Assembly: GCA_030065915.1 (NCBI GenBank)
Contig: JASJCQ010000004.1
Coordinates: forward strand, 1 to 64,000
Direction: 5' to 3'
Source of the DNA: Woeseiaceae bacterium
GTDB taxonomy: Bacteria > Pseudomonadota > Gammaproteobacteria > Steroidobacterales > Woeseiaceae
DNA: 64,000 bases
Part shown: one piece after another, positions 44,623 to 53,795 of the stretch
How the letters are laid out: every line of letters begins with the position of its first letter
Position numbering within the stretch: the stretch's first letter is position 1
Made by a program: the position numbers and the translations under genes
The notes under the pieces: generated by a model
The model's input: the letters and a program-made list of their open reading frames with translations, nothing else
The model's database searches: none
Told to the model about the DNA's origin: nothing

Positions 44623-45477
44623 CTAACCGACGATCTGCACCATGCGTCGCAAGCCAACGAGTTTGGACAAGGGCTTATCGCCGCCCTCTCGTAACTGGGC
44701 TCGAAGGTCACGCGGGCTGAGTTCGTAGGCCTCCTTGAAACAGCGGGAAAAATGGAACTGGCTCTGGAAACCGCAGATCTCGCTGACGCGGCTGATCTTG
44801 TAGTTCGTTCGCGCGAGCAGCAGCAGCCCGTGGTCCAGGCGAAGGTAGCGCATCAGTTCCTGCGGCGAGACGTCGAGCTCCTGGCGGCAGACGCGGGCGA
44901 GGTGTCCGCGTGAGACCCCGGCAGCCTTCGCCCAGGCATCCATCCCCGGCGGCACCTTGTGGCCGTCGCCCCAGATCTGGTGCAGGGCGCGAAGCGCGCG
45001 AAGAATCACCGGGTGCAGGTCGCGGGACGTGCCGACCGTGCCCTGTTCGAAGTGTCCGTTGACGTACCAGGTCAAAGCGTGTCGCAGCGCCTGTGCGGCC
45101 AGCTCATCGTTGCCGGCGTCGCCGTGGCTTGCGAGCCAGATCGCGTGCCGCAGCAGCGGTCGAAGCACGTCGTTGTCCGATACGATGCGACGACTCGGCA
45201 TGACGGCGCTGAACGCAGACAGGAAATCGAAATGAATAAATCCATGCCGGGTGGTGGCCTCCGGGTCCCAGTACCACGTGTCCCGCATACCCGGCGGACA
45301 CATCAGGATGCTGCCGGGGTTGCATTCCTCGACGCGCCCGTCGTGTTCCCAGGCGCAGTTGCCCCGCTCGATCCAGAGAATTTCATAGTCTGACATCGTA
45401 CGCGGGCCGAGCTGACCGCCGGTCGGATAGTCGGCGATGCCGCAGTCGTTGATGCGAAGGGGCGGGATTCTCAGCAT
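44623..45477 (-). CDS. AraC-family regulator of the carbohydrate locus
   Basis: Protein of 284 residues. An N-terminal cupin-like sensor contains CAWEHDGRVEECNPGSILMCPPG. The C-terminal AraC double HTH reads GVSRGHLARVCRQELDVSPQELM and ICGFQSQFHFSRCFKEAYELSPRDLR. It is divergent from the GH13 alpha-glucosidase-P450-sulfatase operon and is its probable activator. The 264-bp divergent gap contains a perfect GCTGCAG-AGAA-CTGCAGC repeat at 45645-45662. Confidence 0.88.
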   Translation of the reverse strand: MLRIPPLRINDCGIADYPTGGQLGPRTMSDYEILWIERGNCAWEHDGRVEECNPGSILMCPPGMRDTWYWDPEATTRHGFIHFDFLSAFSAVMPSRRIVSDNDVLRPLLRHAIWLASHGDAGNDELAAQALRHALTWYVNGHFEQGTVGTSRDLHPVILRALRALHQIWGDGHKVPPGMDAWAKAAGVSRGHLARVCRQELDVSPQELMRYLRLDHGLLLLARTNYKISRVSEICGFQSQFHFSRCFKEAYELSPRDLRAQLREGGDKPLSKLVGLRRMVQIVG

Positions 45478-45644
45478 GGCTTCACGCCAACGTCAGCTCG
45501 ATGCAAGTTTCGCCTGGTCATGCAGTAATGTTACACACAGGCATAAAAAAGCGCACTTTTAGCATTCACCGTAACGCGATGTGTCTCTACGATGCTTGGT
45601 CACAAGAGGGGGATTCATGGTTCATCCACAACAACAGCATCGCT

Positions 45645-45662
45645 GCTGCAGAGAACTGCAGC
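45645..45662. promoter_or_regulatory. GCTGCAG-AGAA-CTGCAGC inverted repeat
   Basis: Perfect 7-bp arms with a 4-nt spacer, 80 bp before the alpha-glucosidase start and within the AraC divergent gap. It may be a regulator site or leader hairpin; no half-site repeats typical of AraC binding are obvious. Confidence 0.4.
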
Positions 45663-45741
45663 GCGGTTCAAGGGAACCCGAGAGTCTCCGTATTAGACGC
45701 CGGCCGCGCTGTCCGGCCCGGCGACCCAAGGGATACGCAAA

Positions 45742-47361
45742 GTGACGAACAATGCTGAATGGTGGCGCGGGGCCGTGATCTACCAGATCTACCCGCGCAG
45801 CTTCTTCGATTCCAACGGTGACGGCATCGGTGACCTGCCGGGGATCACCGAGAAGCTCGACTACGTTGCGAGCCTGGGCGTCGATGGCTTTTGGGTATCT
45901 CCTTTCTTCACGTCGCCCATGAAGGACTTCGGTTACGACGTGTCGGATTACAACGACGTTGATCCGATGTTCGGCACGCTGGACGATTTCGATGCCATGG
46001 TCGAGCGAGCGCATGAGCTCGGTCTGAAGGTGATAATCGACCAGGTCTACTCGCACACGTCCGACCAGCACGCGTGGTTCAAGGAGAGCCGGGAGAGCCG
46101 CGACAACGACAAGGCGGAATGGTACGTGTGGGCGGATGCCCGGTTCGACGGCTCACCGCCCAACAACTGGCAGTCGGTCTTTTCAATTCCGGCCTGGACC
46201 TGGGATGCGCGCCGACAGCAGTACTACATGCACAACTTCCTGTCTGAGCAGCCCGACCTGAACCTGCACCACCCTGACGTGCAGGAGGCGCTGCTCGACG
46301 TGGCGAGGTTCTGGCTGGACCGTGGCGTGGACGGCTTCCGGCTCGACGCGATCAACTGCGGCATGCATGACCCATTGCTGCGCGATAATCCGCCGGCGAA
46401 GGCGCCGACTCGTAACGAGACGCGGCCGTGCTTCATGCAGACACCCAAGTACAACATGTGCCACGACAACATGCCGCAGGTGCTGGAACGCCTGCGGGCC
46501 GTCACCGATCAGTACGGCGAGGTCTTCACAGTCGCCGAGGTTGGCGCTGCGGAGCCACTGCCGGTCATGAAGGACTACACCTACGGCGGCAAGCGACTCA
46601 ACACGGCCTACGGCTTCGAGTTCCTGAGCACGCCCGACCTGACAGTAGATCACGTGCAAGAGATCCTGGCCGGCTGGCCGGGTGAAGAGGGCGAGGGCTG
46701 GCCGTCCTGGGCATTCTCGAATCACGATGCGCCACGGGTCGCGAGCCGCTGGTTGCAGGACCTGGAGCATGCGAGCCGTGTGCGGCTGATCGCCCTGTTG
46801 CAGTTCGCGCTGCGTGGCAACGTGTTCGTCTACAACGGGGAGGAGCTCGGCCTGACGCAGGCGTCCGTACCGTTCGAAAAGTTGCAGGATCCTGAAGGCA
46901 TCAACAACTGGCCCCACACGATGGGTCGCGACGGTGCGCGCACGCCGATGCCGTGGACGACCGACGAAGCGCGGCACGCCGGGTTCTCCGAGGTCGAGCC
47001 CTGGCTGCCCGTCGACGAGACGCATCCGTCGATGTCCGTGGCCGCCCAGAACGACGACAGGGGTTCGACGCTCAATTTTTTCCGGTTGCTGATAACTCTG
47101 CGCAGGTCGCTGAAGGTGCTGCAGGTCGGCGACCTCGAGTTCATTGACGCGCCGCCGGGTGTGCTTGCATTCCGGCGCTGCTACGACAACACATCTGTAC
47201 TCTGTGTGTTCAACCTCTTGAGCGACGATGTCGCGTGGTCGCCTGATACAGCCTCGGATTACACGGTCGTTGCCGATGTTAGCGATGTTGGGACGGCCGA
47301 GGCGCTTCCAGCCACGCTTCAGGCATATAGCGGCTACATCGGGTTCAACGACAATGACTGA
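45742..47361 (+). CDS. GH13 alpha-glucosidase (cytoplasmic)
   Basis: Protein of 539 residues from a GTG start, without a signal peptide. The four GH13 regions are readable: I DQVYSHTS (D100, H105), II GFRLDAINC (nucleophile D202), III VAEVG (acid/base E266) and IV FSNHDAPR (N327, H328, D329). YQIYPRSFFDSNGDGIGDLPG at the start is typical of oligo-1,6- and alpha-1,4-glucosidases of subfamilies 17/23-like. Ser replaces the usual Asn in region I, as in some marine and Xanthomonas enzymes. It is the first gene of the operon and would cut imported oligosaccharides. Confidence 0.92.
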   Translation: MTNNAEWWRGAVIYQIYPRSFFDSNGDGIGDLPGITEKLDYVASLGVDGFWVSPFFTSPMKDFGYDVSDYNDVDPMFGTLDDFDAMVERAHELGLKVIIDQVYSHTSDQHAWFKESRESRDNDKAEWYVWADARFDGSPPNNWQSVFSIPAWTWDARRQQYYMHNFLSEQPDLNLHHPDVQEALLDVARFWLDRGVDGFRLDAINCGMHDPLLRDNPPAKAPTRNETRPCFMQTPKYNMCHDNMPQVLERLRAVTDQYGEVFTVAEVGAAEPLPVMKDYTYGGKRLNTAYGFEFLSTPDLTVDHVQEILAGWPGEEGEGWPSWAFSNHDAPRVASRWLQDLEHASRVRLIALLQFALRGNVFVYNGEELGLTQASVPFEKLQDPEGINNWPHTMGRDGARTPMPWTTDEARHAGFSEVEPWLPVDETHPSMSVAAQNDDRGSTLNFFRLLITLRRSLKVLQVGDLEFIDAPPGVLAFRRCYDNTSVLCVFNLLSDDVAWSPDTASDYTVVADVSDVGTAEALPATLQAYSGYIGFNDND

Positions 47362-48502
47362 CTGGGACGCATCGGATCCGTTCGCAGCAGCGCGCCGGGA
47401 GTCCGGCGTGGCCGACGGCGACTTCATCGGCGAACGGATTCCGCTGATCCTGCGCTACAAGGACGTGCGCGCAGCCGCTGCCGACTATGAGACTTACAGT
47501 TCCGACGCGCCGTTCCGCGTGCCCATCCCGAGCGAGGAAAGCGTGCGCAACGTTCGCCAGTTGCCCATCGAGACGGATCCGCTAGACCATGGTGACTACA
47601 AGGCGATCGTTAAACCCTTCTTCTCGGCGCCGAAGCAGCCGGAGACGATCGCAAAGATCGAAGCGCTGATCGACGAGATGATGCACGATTTCCTTGACGC
47701 AGGTCCTATCGACATCGTCGACCAGTTCGCGCTGCCGCTGCAGTCTCGTGCATTGACGATTCTGTTGCGAATGCCGATGGAATCGGCAGACCAGTGGATA
47801 AGCTGGGGCCAGCATGTGTTTCACGACATGGATGGTCACAAGGAAGAGAAGGGCACGGTGCTTGACCAGTACCTGCACCGGCAGTTCGACCGAGCCGAGG
47901 AAGCGCCGGGTGAAGACTTCTTCAGCGCACTGGGCGAAGCCACGTTTCGCGGCCGACCGCTAACGCGGGACGAGAAGGTCGGTTTCGCCAACCTGGCGTT
48001 TGCCGGTGGGCGCGACACCGTGATTTCCAGCGTTTCGCTCGCGATGGCGCATTTCGCGGCACACTCGGAAGACCTGGACGCACTACGTGACAACCCGATG
48101 CTGGTTCGCACGGCGGCTGAGGAGGTGTTTCGCATCGCGTCGCCGCTGACGATGATCGGGCGCACCTGTCCGAAAGATACCGACGTGCACGGCTTGTCGG
48201 TGCCGGCCGGGGGACGAGTGGCGATTTGCTGGGCGTCGGCGAACCGCGATGAGACCGTTTTCGAGAACCCGGAACTTCTCGATATTCATCGCAAGCGGAA
48301 TCCGCATGTCGCGTTCGGCGCTGGAACGCACACGTGCCTGGGCGCATCGCACGCCCGGCTGATCGTGCGCAGCTTGCTCAGCTACCTGAGCGCCAGCGCG
48401 GGCACACTTCGCTTGCTGGATAGCGATGCGAGAATTGAATCCTGGCCGGCTTACACTCGACAGACCGGCTTCGACCGACTCATGATGCGTTTCGACAGCT
48501 GA
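47354..48502 (+). CDS. Cytochrome P450 in a carbohydrate operon
   Basis: About 382 residues from the ATG at 47354, which overlaps the alpha-glucosidase stop by 8 nt. P450 hallmarks are the I-helix AGGRDT (217-222), ExxR E257-R260 and the heme pocket FGAGTHTCLG with Cys328. It is soluble, bacterial class I-type, needing a ferredoxin and reductase that are not in this window. Its coupling to glycosidases and a sulfatase recalls the CYP236-type P450s that demethylate 6-O-methyl-galactose in porphyran breakdown. The same kind of role (oxidative sugar O-demethylation) is proposed here, not shown. Confidence 0.9.
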   Translation: MTDWDASDPFAAARRESGVADGDFIGERIPLILRYKDVRAAAADYETYSSDAPFRVPIPSEESVRNVRQLPIETDPLDHGDYKAIVKPFFSAPKQPETIAKIEALIDEMMHDFLDAGPIDIVDQFALPLQSRALTILLRMPMESADQWISWGQHVFHDMDGHKEEKGTVLDQYLHRQFDRAEEAPGEDFFSALGEATFRGRPLTRDEKVGFANLAFAGGRDTVISSVSLAMAHFAAHSEDLDALRDNPMLVRTAAEEVFRIASPLTMIGRTCPKDTDVHGLSVPAGGRVAICWASANRDETVFENPELLDIHRKRNPHVAFGAGTHTCLGASHARLIVRSLLSYLSASAGTLRLLDSDARIESWPAYTRQTGFDRLMMRFDS

Positions 48503-48519
48503 AGCGCGGGGGGGAACCA

Positions 48520-49929
48520 ATGACCAGACCAGTAGCTCTGTTGATTTTGCTTATTCTGACTTCGGTGGCGCACGCGGAGAAAACGCCGAATATTGTGCTG
48601 TTGATCGGCGATGACCACGGCTATCCGTACTTCGGGTTCATGGGTGACGACACCGTCGTGACGCCATCCATGGATGCCATCGCCGAGGGCGGTGTGACCT
48701 TTACACAGGGCCACGTGCCGATTCCCTATTGCCGCCCATCGCTTCGCACGATGATCACCGGCCTGTACCCTGCCCAGTACCAGCTGAAGTTGAACGCCCA
48801 TGTCGAGAAGGAACTCGCTACGGATCAGAAGTACGCGTCGATGAGCGATCGCGACAAGGCGATGTGGATGTCCGTCGCCAAGGCAAACGGTATGTCGCAA
48901 TTCGATACCTTGCCGAGACTCCTGAAAGAGAAAGGCTACGTGTCCTGGCAGGGCGGTAAGTGGTGGGAGAACTCCTACAAGACAGCCGGCTTCGACGAGG
49001 GCATGTCACCGGGCTGGGACATGGAGAAGTTCGGTACCGATGATTTCTTTCACGAGATGATGGGTGCCGAAGGCAACGAGCTCGTTCGCGAAACGATGGA
49101 TCCGCTCTATGACTTCATCGACCGTCAGAAAGACAATCCGATGTTTATCTGGTTCGGCCCGATGCTGCCGCATACGCCACTGGACGCGCCGTACACCTAC
49201 TCGAAGTTCTACGAGCACAAGGACCTGACGGTCTCGGCGAAGAAGTACTACAGCAACATCACGTGGTGGGACGATGGCGTCAGTCAGCTGATGGACTACC
49301 TCGAGGCTGCGGGCGAGCTCGATAACACGCTGTTCATCTACCTGAGTGACAATGGTTGGGAACAGGACCCCGACGTCGAGTACTGGGAGTCCGGGTTTGT
49401 TTTCGGCACGGGCAGCAGCGAGTGGCAGACGGGCGGCTACGGCGGCAAGGGTTCGATGAACGACCTGGGACTGCGCACGCCGATCATCTTTTACTGGAAG
49501 GACGGTCTCGACGCGACGTTCAACGACAAGAGTCTGGTCTCATCCGCCGACCTCGTGCCGACCATTCTGGACATCGTCGGTATCGACGCACCGGACGAGC
49601 TGCCGGGCCGTTCGCTGAAGCCGTTGCTGACGGGTGAGGGCGACTACGAGGAACGCGTGGAGATGATCGGTTATACCGACAACAAACGCAGCCCCGACGA
49701 CAAGATGGGTGTACGGTCCGAGGGCTGGGCGGTCCGTACGCACGAGTGGCACTTCTGGTATTACCCGAACGAGGACGAGATGCGCCTGTATGACGTCGTC
49801 AACGATCCGCGCGGCACGGTGGACGTGTCGGCCGAGCACCCGGACCTCGTCGATCAGTTCAAGTTGTCGATCAGCGCCTACAAACGGCAGTTTGGCATGC
49901 CGGAAGACACGCTGACGGTTTACGAATGA
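48520..49929 (+). CDS. Sulfatase (S1-type, variant activation motif)
   Basis: Exported protein of 469 residues (signal peptide about 1-19). Alkaline-phosphatase superfamily features are NIVLLIGDDHG (metal D31, D32), the activation site YCRPSLRTMITGLYP with Cys71 and C-terminal FIYLSDNGWE. The usual C-x-P-S-R is C-R-P-S-L here, with Arg one residue later, so formylglycine conversion may depend on a broader maturase. No maturase is in the window. It probably removes sulfate from the target polysaccharide. It follows the P450 by 17 bp. Confidence 0.85.
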   Translation: MTRPVALLILLILTSVAHAEKTPNIVLLIGDDHGYPYFGFMGDDTVVTPSMDAIAEGGVTFTQGHVPIPYCRPSLRTMITGLYPAQYQLKLNAHVEKELATDQKYASMSDRDKAMWMSVAKANGMSQFDTLPRLLKEKGYVSWQGGKWWENSYKTAGFDEGMSPGWDMEKFGTDDFFHEMMGAEGNELVRETMDPLYDFIDRQKDNPMFIWFGPMLPHTPLDAPYTYSKFYEHKDLTVSAKKYYSNITWWDDGVSQLMDYLEAAGELDNTLFIYLSDNGWEQDPDVEYWESGFVFGTGSSEWQTGGYGGKGSMNDLGLRTPIIFYWKDGLDATFNDKSLVSSADLVPTILDIVGIDAPDELPGRSLKPLLTGEGDYEERVEMIGYTDNKRSPDDKMGVRSEGWAVRTHEWHFWYYPNEDEMRLYDVVNDPRGTVDVSAEHPDLVDQFKLSISAYKRQFGMPEDTLTVYE

Positions 49930-51497
49930 AACCGATCGCCACACTCGCATCGCTGGGATTGCTCAACGTTCTGGCGGGTTGCGCGGAAGACGCACCGGCG
50001 CCCGAGGCCGCGCCGGCGCATGAGGCCGCATCGATACCTGAGGTGCATTCCTGGCACGACGAGGTCATCTACCACGTCATGCCGCGCAGCTTTCGCGACT
50101 CGAACGGCGATCGGCACGGTGACCTGAACGGGTTTGTCGAGCAACTCGACTACCTCGAGGCGCTCGGCGTCACGGCCATACTGTTCACACCGCTCTATGC
50201 TTCGGACTTCTATCACAACTATTTTCCGAGCGATTACGAGGCGATCGATCCCGAGTACGGGACGATGGAGGACTACATCGCGTTCGTTAAGGCCGTACAC
50301 GCGCGCGACATGAAATTCATCATGGACATGGAGACGCAGTACGCGCCGGAAGGTCACCCGTGGCTCGATGACTCGCTCGGCAATCCCGCTTCAGAGTACT
50401 CGGACTTCATCGCCTACGCCGATGATGGCAATCGCTTGCCCGAGCAGTTCCTGATCGAAAGCGGTGAGCCGCTGACGCCTTACAGCGTATGGCCGGACAA
50501 GAAGCTTGCGATCGCACACCTCGACCTGAACCATCCGACGGTCAAGCAGTGGATGTCCGACTTCTTTGTGTACTTTGTCGATCCGAACGGCGACGGCAAC
50601 TTCGACGACGGCGTCGACGGTTTTCGCATCGACCACATCATGGACGATTTGGATCATCGCGGTCAGTTCACCAACCTGTATCGCGGCCTGTGGCGACCAA
50701 TCTTCGAACGCAGTCGATCGATCAACCCGGCGGTCTTCGTCGTCGGCGAACAGGCAGACTGGGGCAGCACCGGCGCCGAGATGGTTAGCGAGAGCAATGC
50801 CGACGCGTCTTTCCACTTCGCGCTGCACGGCGCCATCGGCGGCAACGAGGGCAAGTACGCATTGTTCGATGCCGATAAGATCGAAACCGCGGTGACGAGC
50901 AGCCTCGACTACGCGCCGGGATCGCCGTACGTCGTAAACTTCATCGAGAACCACGACACGACTCGCTTTGCCACGTTGGCCGAGGGCCGTGACGGTCCGA
51001 TGCGCGCCGCCGCGGTGCTGAACCTGTTCCTGCCGGGCGTGCCGGCGATCTACTACGGACAGGAGGTCGGCATGACGGGACGCAAGATGAAAGATGCCGG
51101 CGACAGCGACGGCGTCGACATCCCGAAGCGCGAGGCCTTCCCGTGGAGTAGCGACATTGACACTGACGGCATGGCGGCCTGGTACGTGGACTCCGGTCCC
51201 TGGTGGGACCAGTCGCTCTACCACGGGTCCGATGTCAACAAAATGACCGTCGTTGTGCAACGCGCAGACCCCGGATCGCTCTGGAACCACTATCAAGAAC
51301 TGATCGCGAAGCGCAAGTCGAGCGAGGCCCTGCGTCGCGGCGGCTTCGAGCGCGAGGAAACCGATGACGATCAGGTCTTCGCCTTTCGAAGGACCGCTGG
51401 CGATGACAGCGTGCTGGTGATCGTCAACCTGTCGAACGAGCCGAAGACGGCAATGGGGCAGGAACTCGATCCATGGGCCTACGCCCTGGTGGACTAG
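49926..51497 (+). CDS. GH13 alpha-amylase-like lipoprotein
   Basis: Protein of 523 residues with lipobox VLAGC (Cys19) and a Pro/Ala linker. GH13 regions: I MDMETQYA (D134), II GFRIDHIMDD (nucleophile D236), III VVGEQADWG (acid/base E275) and IV ENHDTTR (H343, D344). Region I has Gln-Tyr in place of the usual Asn-His, which marks a divergent subfamily. Overlaps the sulfatase stop codon by 4 nt. It is attached to the outer membrane or periplasm and likely makes oligosaccharides for the cytoplasmic alpha-glucosidase. Confidence 0.88.
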   Translation: MKPIATLASLGLLNVLAGCAEDAPAPEAAPAHEAASIPEVHSWHDEVIYHVMPRSFRDSNGDRHGDLNGFVEQLDYLEALGVTAILFTPLYASDFYHNYFPSDYEAIDPEYGTMEDYIAFVKAVHARDMKFIMDMETQYAPEGHPWLDDSLGNPASEYSDFIAYADDGNRLPEQFLIESGEPLTPYSVWPDKKLAIAHLDLNHPTVKQWMSDFFVYFVDPNGDGNFDDGVDGFRIDHIMDDLDHRGQFTNLYRGLWRPIFERSRSINPAVFVVGEQADWGSTGAEMVSESNADASFHFALHGAIGGNEGKYALFDADKIETAVTSSLDYAPGSPYVVNFIENHDTTRFATLAEGRDGPMRAAAVLNLFLPGVPAIYYGQEVGMTGRKMKDAGDSDGVDIPKREAFPWSSDIDTDGMAAWYVDSGPWWDQSLYHGSDVNKMTVVVQRADPGSLWNHYQELIAKRKSSEALRRGGFEREETDDDQVFAFRRTAGDDSVLVIVNLSNEPKTAMGQELDPWAYALVD

Positions 51498-51522
51498 TCC
51501 GCCTGACACCAACGGAGTGAAT

Positions 51523-52440
51523 ATGAAACGTTTATTCTGGATCGCCGCGATACTGACCGCAGCCACAACTACCCAGGCGACCGAGTATCACGTCTACTAT
51601 CTCGGCGGTCAGTCCAACATGGACGGCTACGGCTGGAACAAGGAGCTGCCTGCGGCGCACGCTGAAGCGGTGGAGGGCGTGTATATCTTCCACAGTCAGC
51701 CACGCTTCGACGACAAGCCGGCGACCGGACAAGGGCGATGGACGAAGCTCAAACCCGGTCATGGCACCGGCTTCAAGAGCGAAGGTGAGGCTAACGCCTA
51801 CTCAGATCGGTTCGGTCCGGAGTTGGCCTTTGGCCGGGAGCTTAAGACGCTGTATCCGAATCGGCGTATCGCGCTGATCAAGTACGCACTGGGCGGCACC
51901 GCCTTGCAGGAGGGTACACCGGCGTACGGCACCTGGGCGCCGGACTACCGCGACATCAATCAGTACGACCATGCGCTCGCAACGATTGCGAATGCAGCCG
52001 ACGTGACCGACATCGATGGCGACGGCGAACTCGATCGCCTCGTGCCCGCCGGTATCGTCTGGATGCAGGGCGAGGCCGACGCGTACGAAAGCTATGACGC
52101 CGCGCTCGCCTACGAAGCCAACCTGAAGCGCATGATGGACCTGCTTCGGGCGGCGCTGCGTATCGATGACTTACCCGTCGTGATCGGCCGCATAACAGAC
52201 TCCGGACGAGCTGACGATGGCAACGTCATGGACCACATCAAGATCGTCCAGGAGGCGCAGCGACGCTTCGTCGAAAAGGACAGCTGCGCGGCTTACTCGA
52301 CCGTTACCGACGACCAGTCCTACCCGGAGAACGACGACTGGCACTACGACAGCGCGGCATATCTCGCTATGGGTGTCGACTTTGCCCGGCAGCTAAAGGG
52401 TCTGGACGGTCAGTGCCTCAAACCGCAAGTGCAGGAATAG
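51523..52440 (+). CDS. SGNH acetylesterase (sialate O-acetylesterase-like, CE6/DUF303)
   Basis: About 305 residues from the ATG at 51523, 7 nt after an ACGGAG site. A signal peptide ends near TTTQA. The SGNH nucleophile block is LGGQSNMDGYGW (Ser31), with the GIVWMQGEADAY block and the C-terminal DDWHYDSAAY bearing the catalytic His. The family deacetylates sugars, including xylan and sialic acid. As the last gene of the operon it would remove acetyl groups before amylase or glucosidase action. Confidence 0.85.
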   Translation: MKRLFWIAAILTAATTTQATEYHVYYLGGQSNMDGYGWNKELPAAHAEAVEGVYIFHSQPRFDDKPATGQGRWTKLKPGHGTGFKSEGEANAYSDRFGPELAFGRELKTLYPNRRIALIKYALGGTALQEGTPAYGTWAPDYRDINQYDHALATIANAADVTDIDGDGELDRLVPAGIVWMQGEADAYESYDAALAYEANLKRMMDLLRAALRIDDLPVVIGRITDSGRADDGNVMDHIKIVQEAQRRFVEKDSCAAYSTVTDDQSYPENDDWHYDSAAYLAMGVDFARQLKGLDGQCLKPQVQE

Positions 52441-52449
52441 AAGCCCTCG

Positions 52450-53694
52450 TCAGGTCTCGCCAAGCATCCAGTCCAGATGTTCTCCGACGCGCTCGCGCCA
52501 TGACGATTCGCTGTGATCCGCGCCCTCGAATTTCTTCATCTTGAAGTCGGTGCCCTCGGTGAACCCCTGTTCAAGTAACCAGGCTTTGACCGCAAGATGC
52601 GGCGGCTCGTAGTCCGCATCAAGTCCCTCGGTCCCGTAGTCGAAGAACGGACGCACACCCGATGGCATCGTTGCGCCCGCAGCGATGTCCCGCTCGATGT
52701 AAGGCGTAGGGTCAGCCTGTGACGGGTCGCGTCCCATGAACCACTCGAGCATCTGCTCGGACATCGGGAAATGCGACGATACGCAGCCACAGGCGCCGAA
52801 GATATTGGGGTGATTCTGGACGAGGTAGAAGGACAAGAGTCCGCCCATCGATGAGCCCATGACGAAGGTATTGCCAGGTCCGGTCTTTACATTGAACTCG
52901 GACTCGACGCGCGGCATCAGTTCTTCGATCAGGAACTGCGCATATTTCGGCGCGTCATGCCACGGTGAGTATTCCCTGATTCGCGCGGCCGAGTTCCAGA
53001 CGCCGACAATGATGGCCGGCTCGTAGTCGCCCGCCTCCACGCCGCGCTGCATGGCCTCGTCCACACCCCAGTCGACGTTTGTGTATGACATCCGGGGATC
53101 GAACAGATTCTGGCCGTCGTGCATGTAAATGACTTTGTAGCGCCTGTCGTCCGCTGCGTCGTAGCCGGGCGGCAGCAACGTGACGACGTGTCGCTTCTCG
53201 GTCAGGAAATCGGAGGCGACATCTTTCCAGTAAACAAGCTCTCCCTTGGCGCCTGCACCCTGCCAGTCGGCGATGAGCAGCTCCGGATCGACCCTGAAAC
53301 CGGCAATCTCGGCGGTAAGCTCCTTGTCGCTGTCGATGTCGGCAGTGAATGCGGGCAATAGTGTGCCTGATGGTCCGAGCCCTTCCCGCTCCCAGGAGCC
53401 CGCCGTCACCTTGTAGCTCAGTGAGAATCCGTGAGGCACTGAAAGCGTTGCCATGCGCTTCGTCGAATCGCCGGACAGCTCCAGTCCGGCCGGGTGCCAC
53501 GGTCCGAGTTCGGGCAGGTTGCCGGCCAGGTAGACGGTCGGCGCATCCTCAGGCACGGTCACGGTGATGGTGACCGTGTGCATGACCGGATCGGTTGCCG
53601 CATCCGTTGCCGCTTCCGGCGTCGTCTCTTCCTGACTGCAGCCCGCCATTGCGGATATCACAATCATCAGTACAGCCCACCCCAATACCTTCAT
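52450..53694 (-). CDS. Lipoprotein esterase with starch-binding-like domain
   Basis: Protein of 414 residues. The lipobox is AMAGC (Cys19). A beta-sandwich resembling CBM20/CBM48 lies at about 38-115 (VTITVTVPEDAPTVYLAGNLPELGPWHP). The C-terminal domain is an esterase D/IroE-like hydrolase: VIYMHDGQNLFDP (188-200) and the nucleophile GSSMGG (Ser282). Cell-surface carbohydrate esterase is the best reading: feruloyl or acetyl type. It is convergent with the acetylesterase, with a 9-bp gap. Confidence 0.82.
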   Translation of the reverse strand: MKVLGWAVLMIVISAMAGCSQEETTPEAATDAATDPVMHTVTITVTVPEDAPTVYLAGNLPELGPWHPAGLELSGDSTKRMATLSVPHGFSLSYKVTAGSWEREGLGPSGTLLPAFTADIDSDKELTAEIAGFRVDPELLIADWQGAGAKGELVYWKDVASDFLTEKRHVVTLLPPGYDAADDRRYKVIYMHDGQNLFDPRMSYTNVDWGVDEAMQRGVEAGDYEPAIIVGVWNSAARIREYSPWHDAPKYAQFLIEELMPRVESEFNVKTGPGNTFVMGSSMGGLLSFYLVQNHPNIFGACGCVSSHFPMSEQMLEWFMGRDPSQADPTPYIERDIAAGATMPSGVRPFFDYGTEGLDADYEPPHLAVKAWLLEQGFTEGTDFKMKKFEGADHSESSWRERVGEHLDWMLGET

Positions 53695-53795
53695 CTTGTT
53701 CCCCTCGTCAGGCGATGACCGCCATCATCGTGCCGTTAATGCTAACGTCTGCGCCGCGTCCCGGCGAGCCTTCTTACGAAGGGCGAGGTTCCCAT

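Noticed and set aside
45501-45758. Short plus-strand open frame before the alpha-glucosidase
   Set aside because: Low-complexity chance reading across a promoter region, no homology visible.
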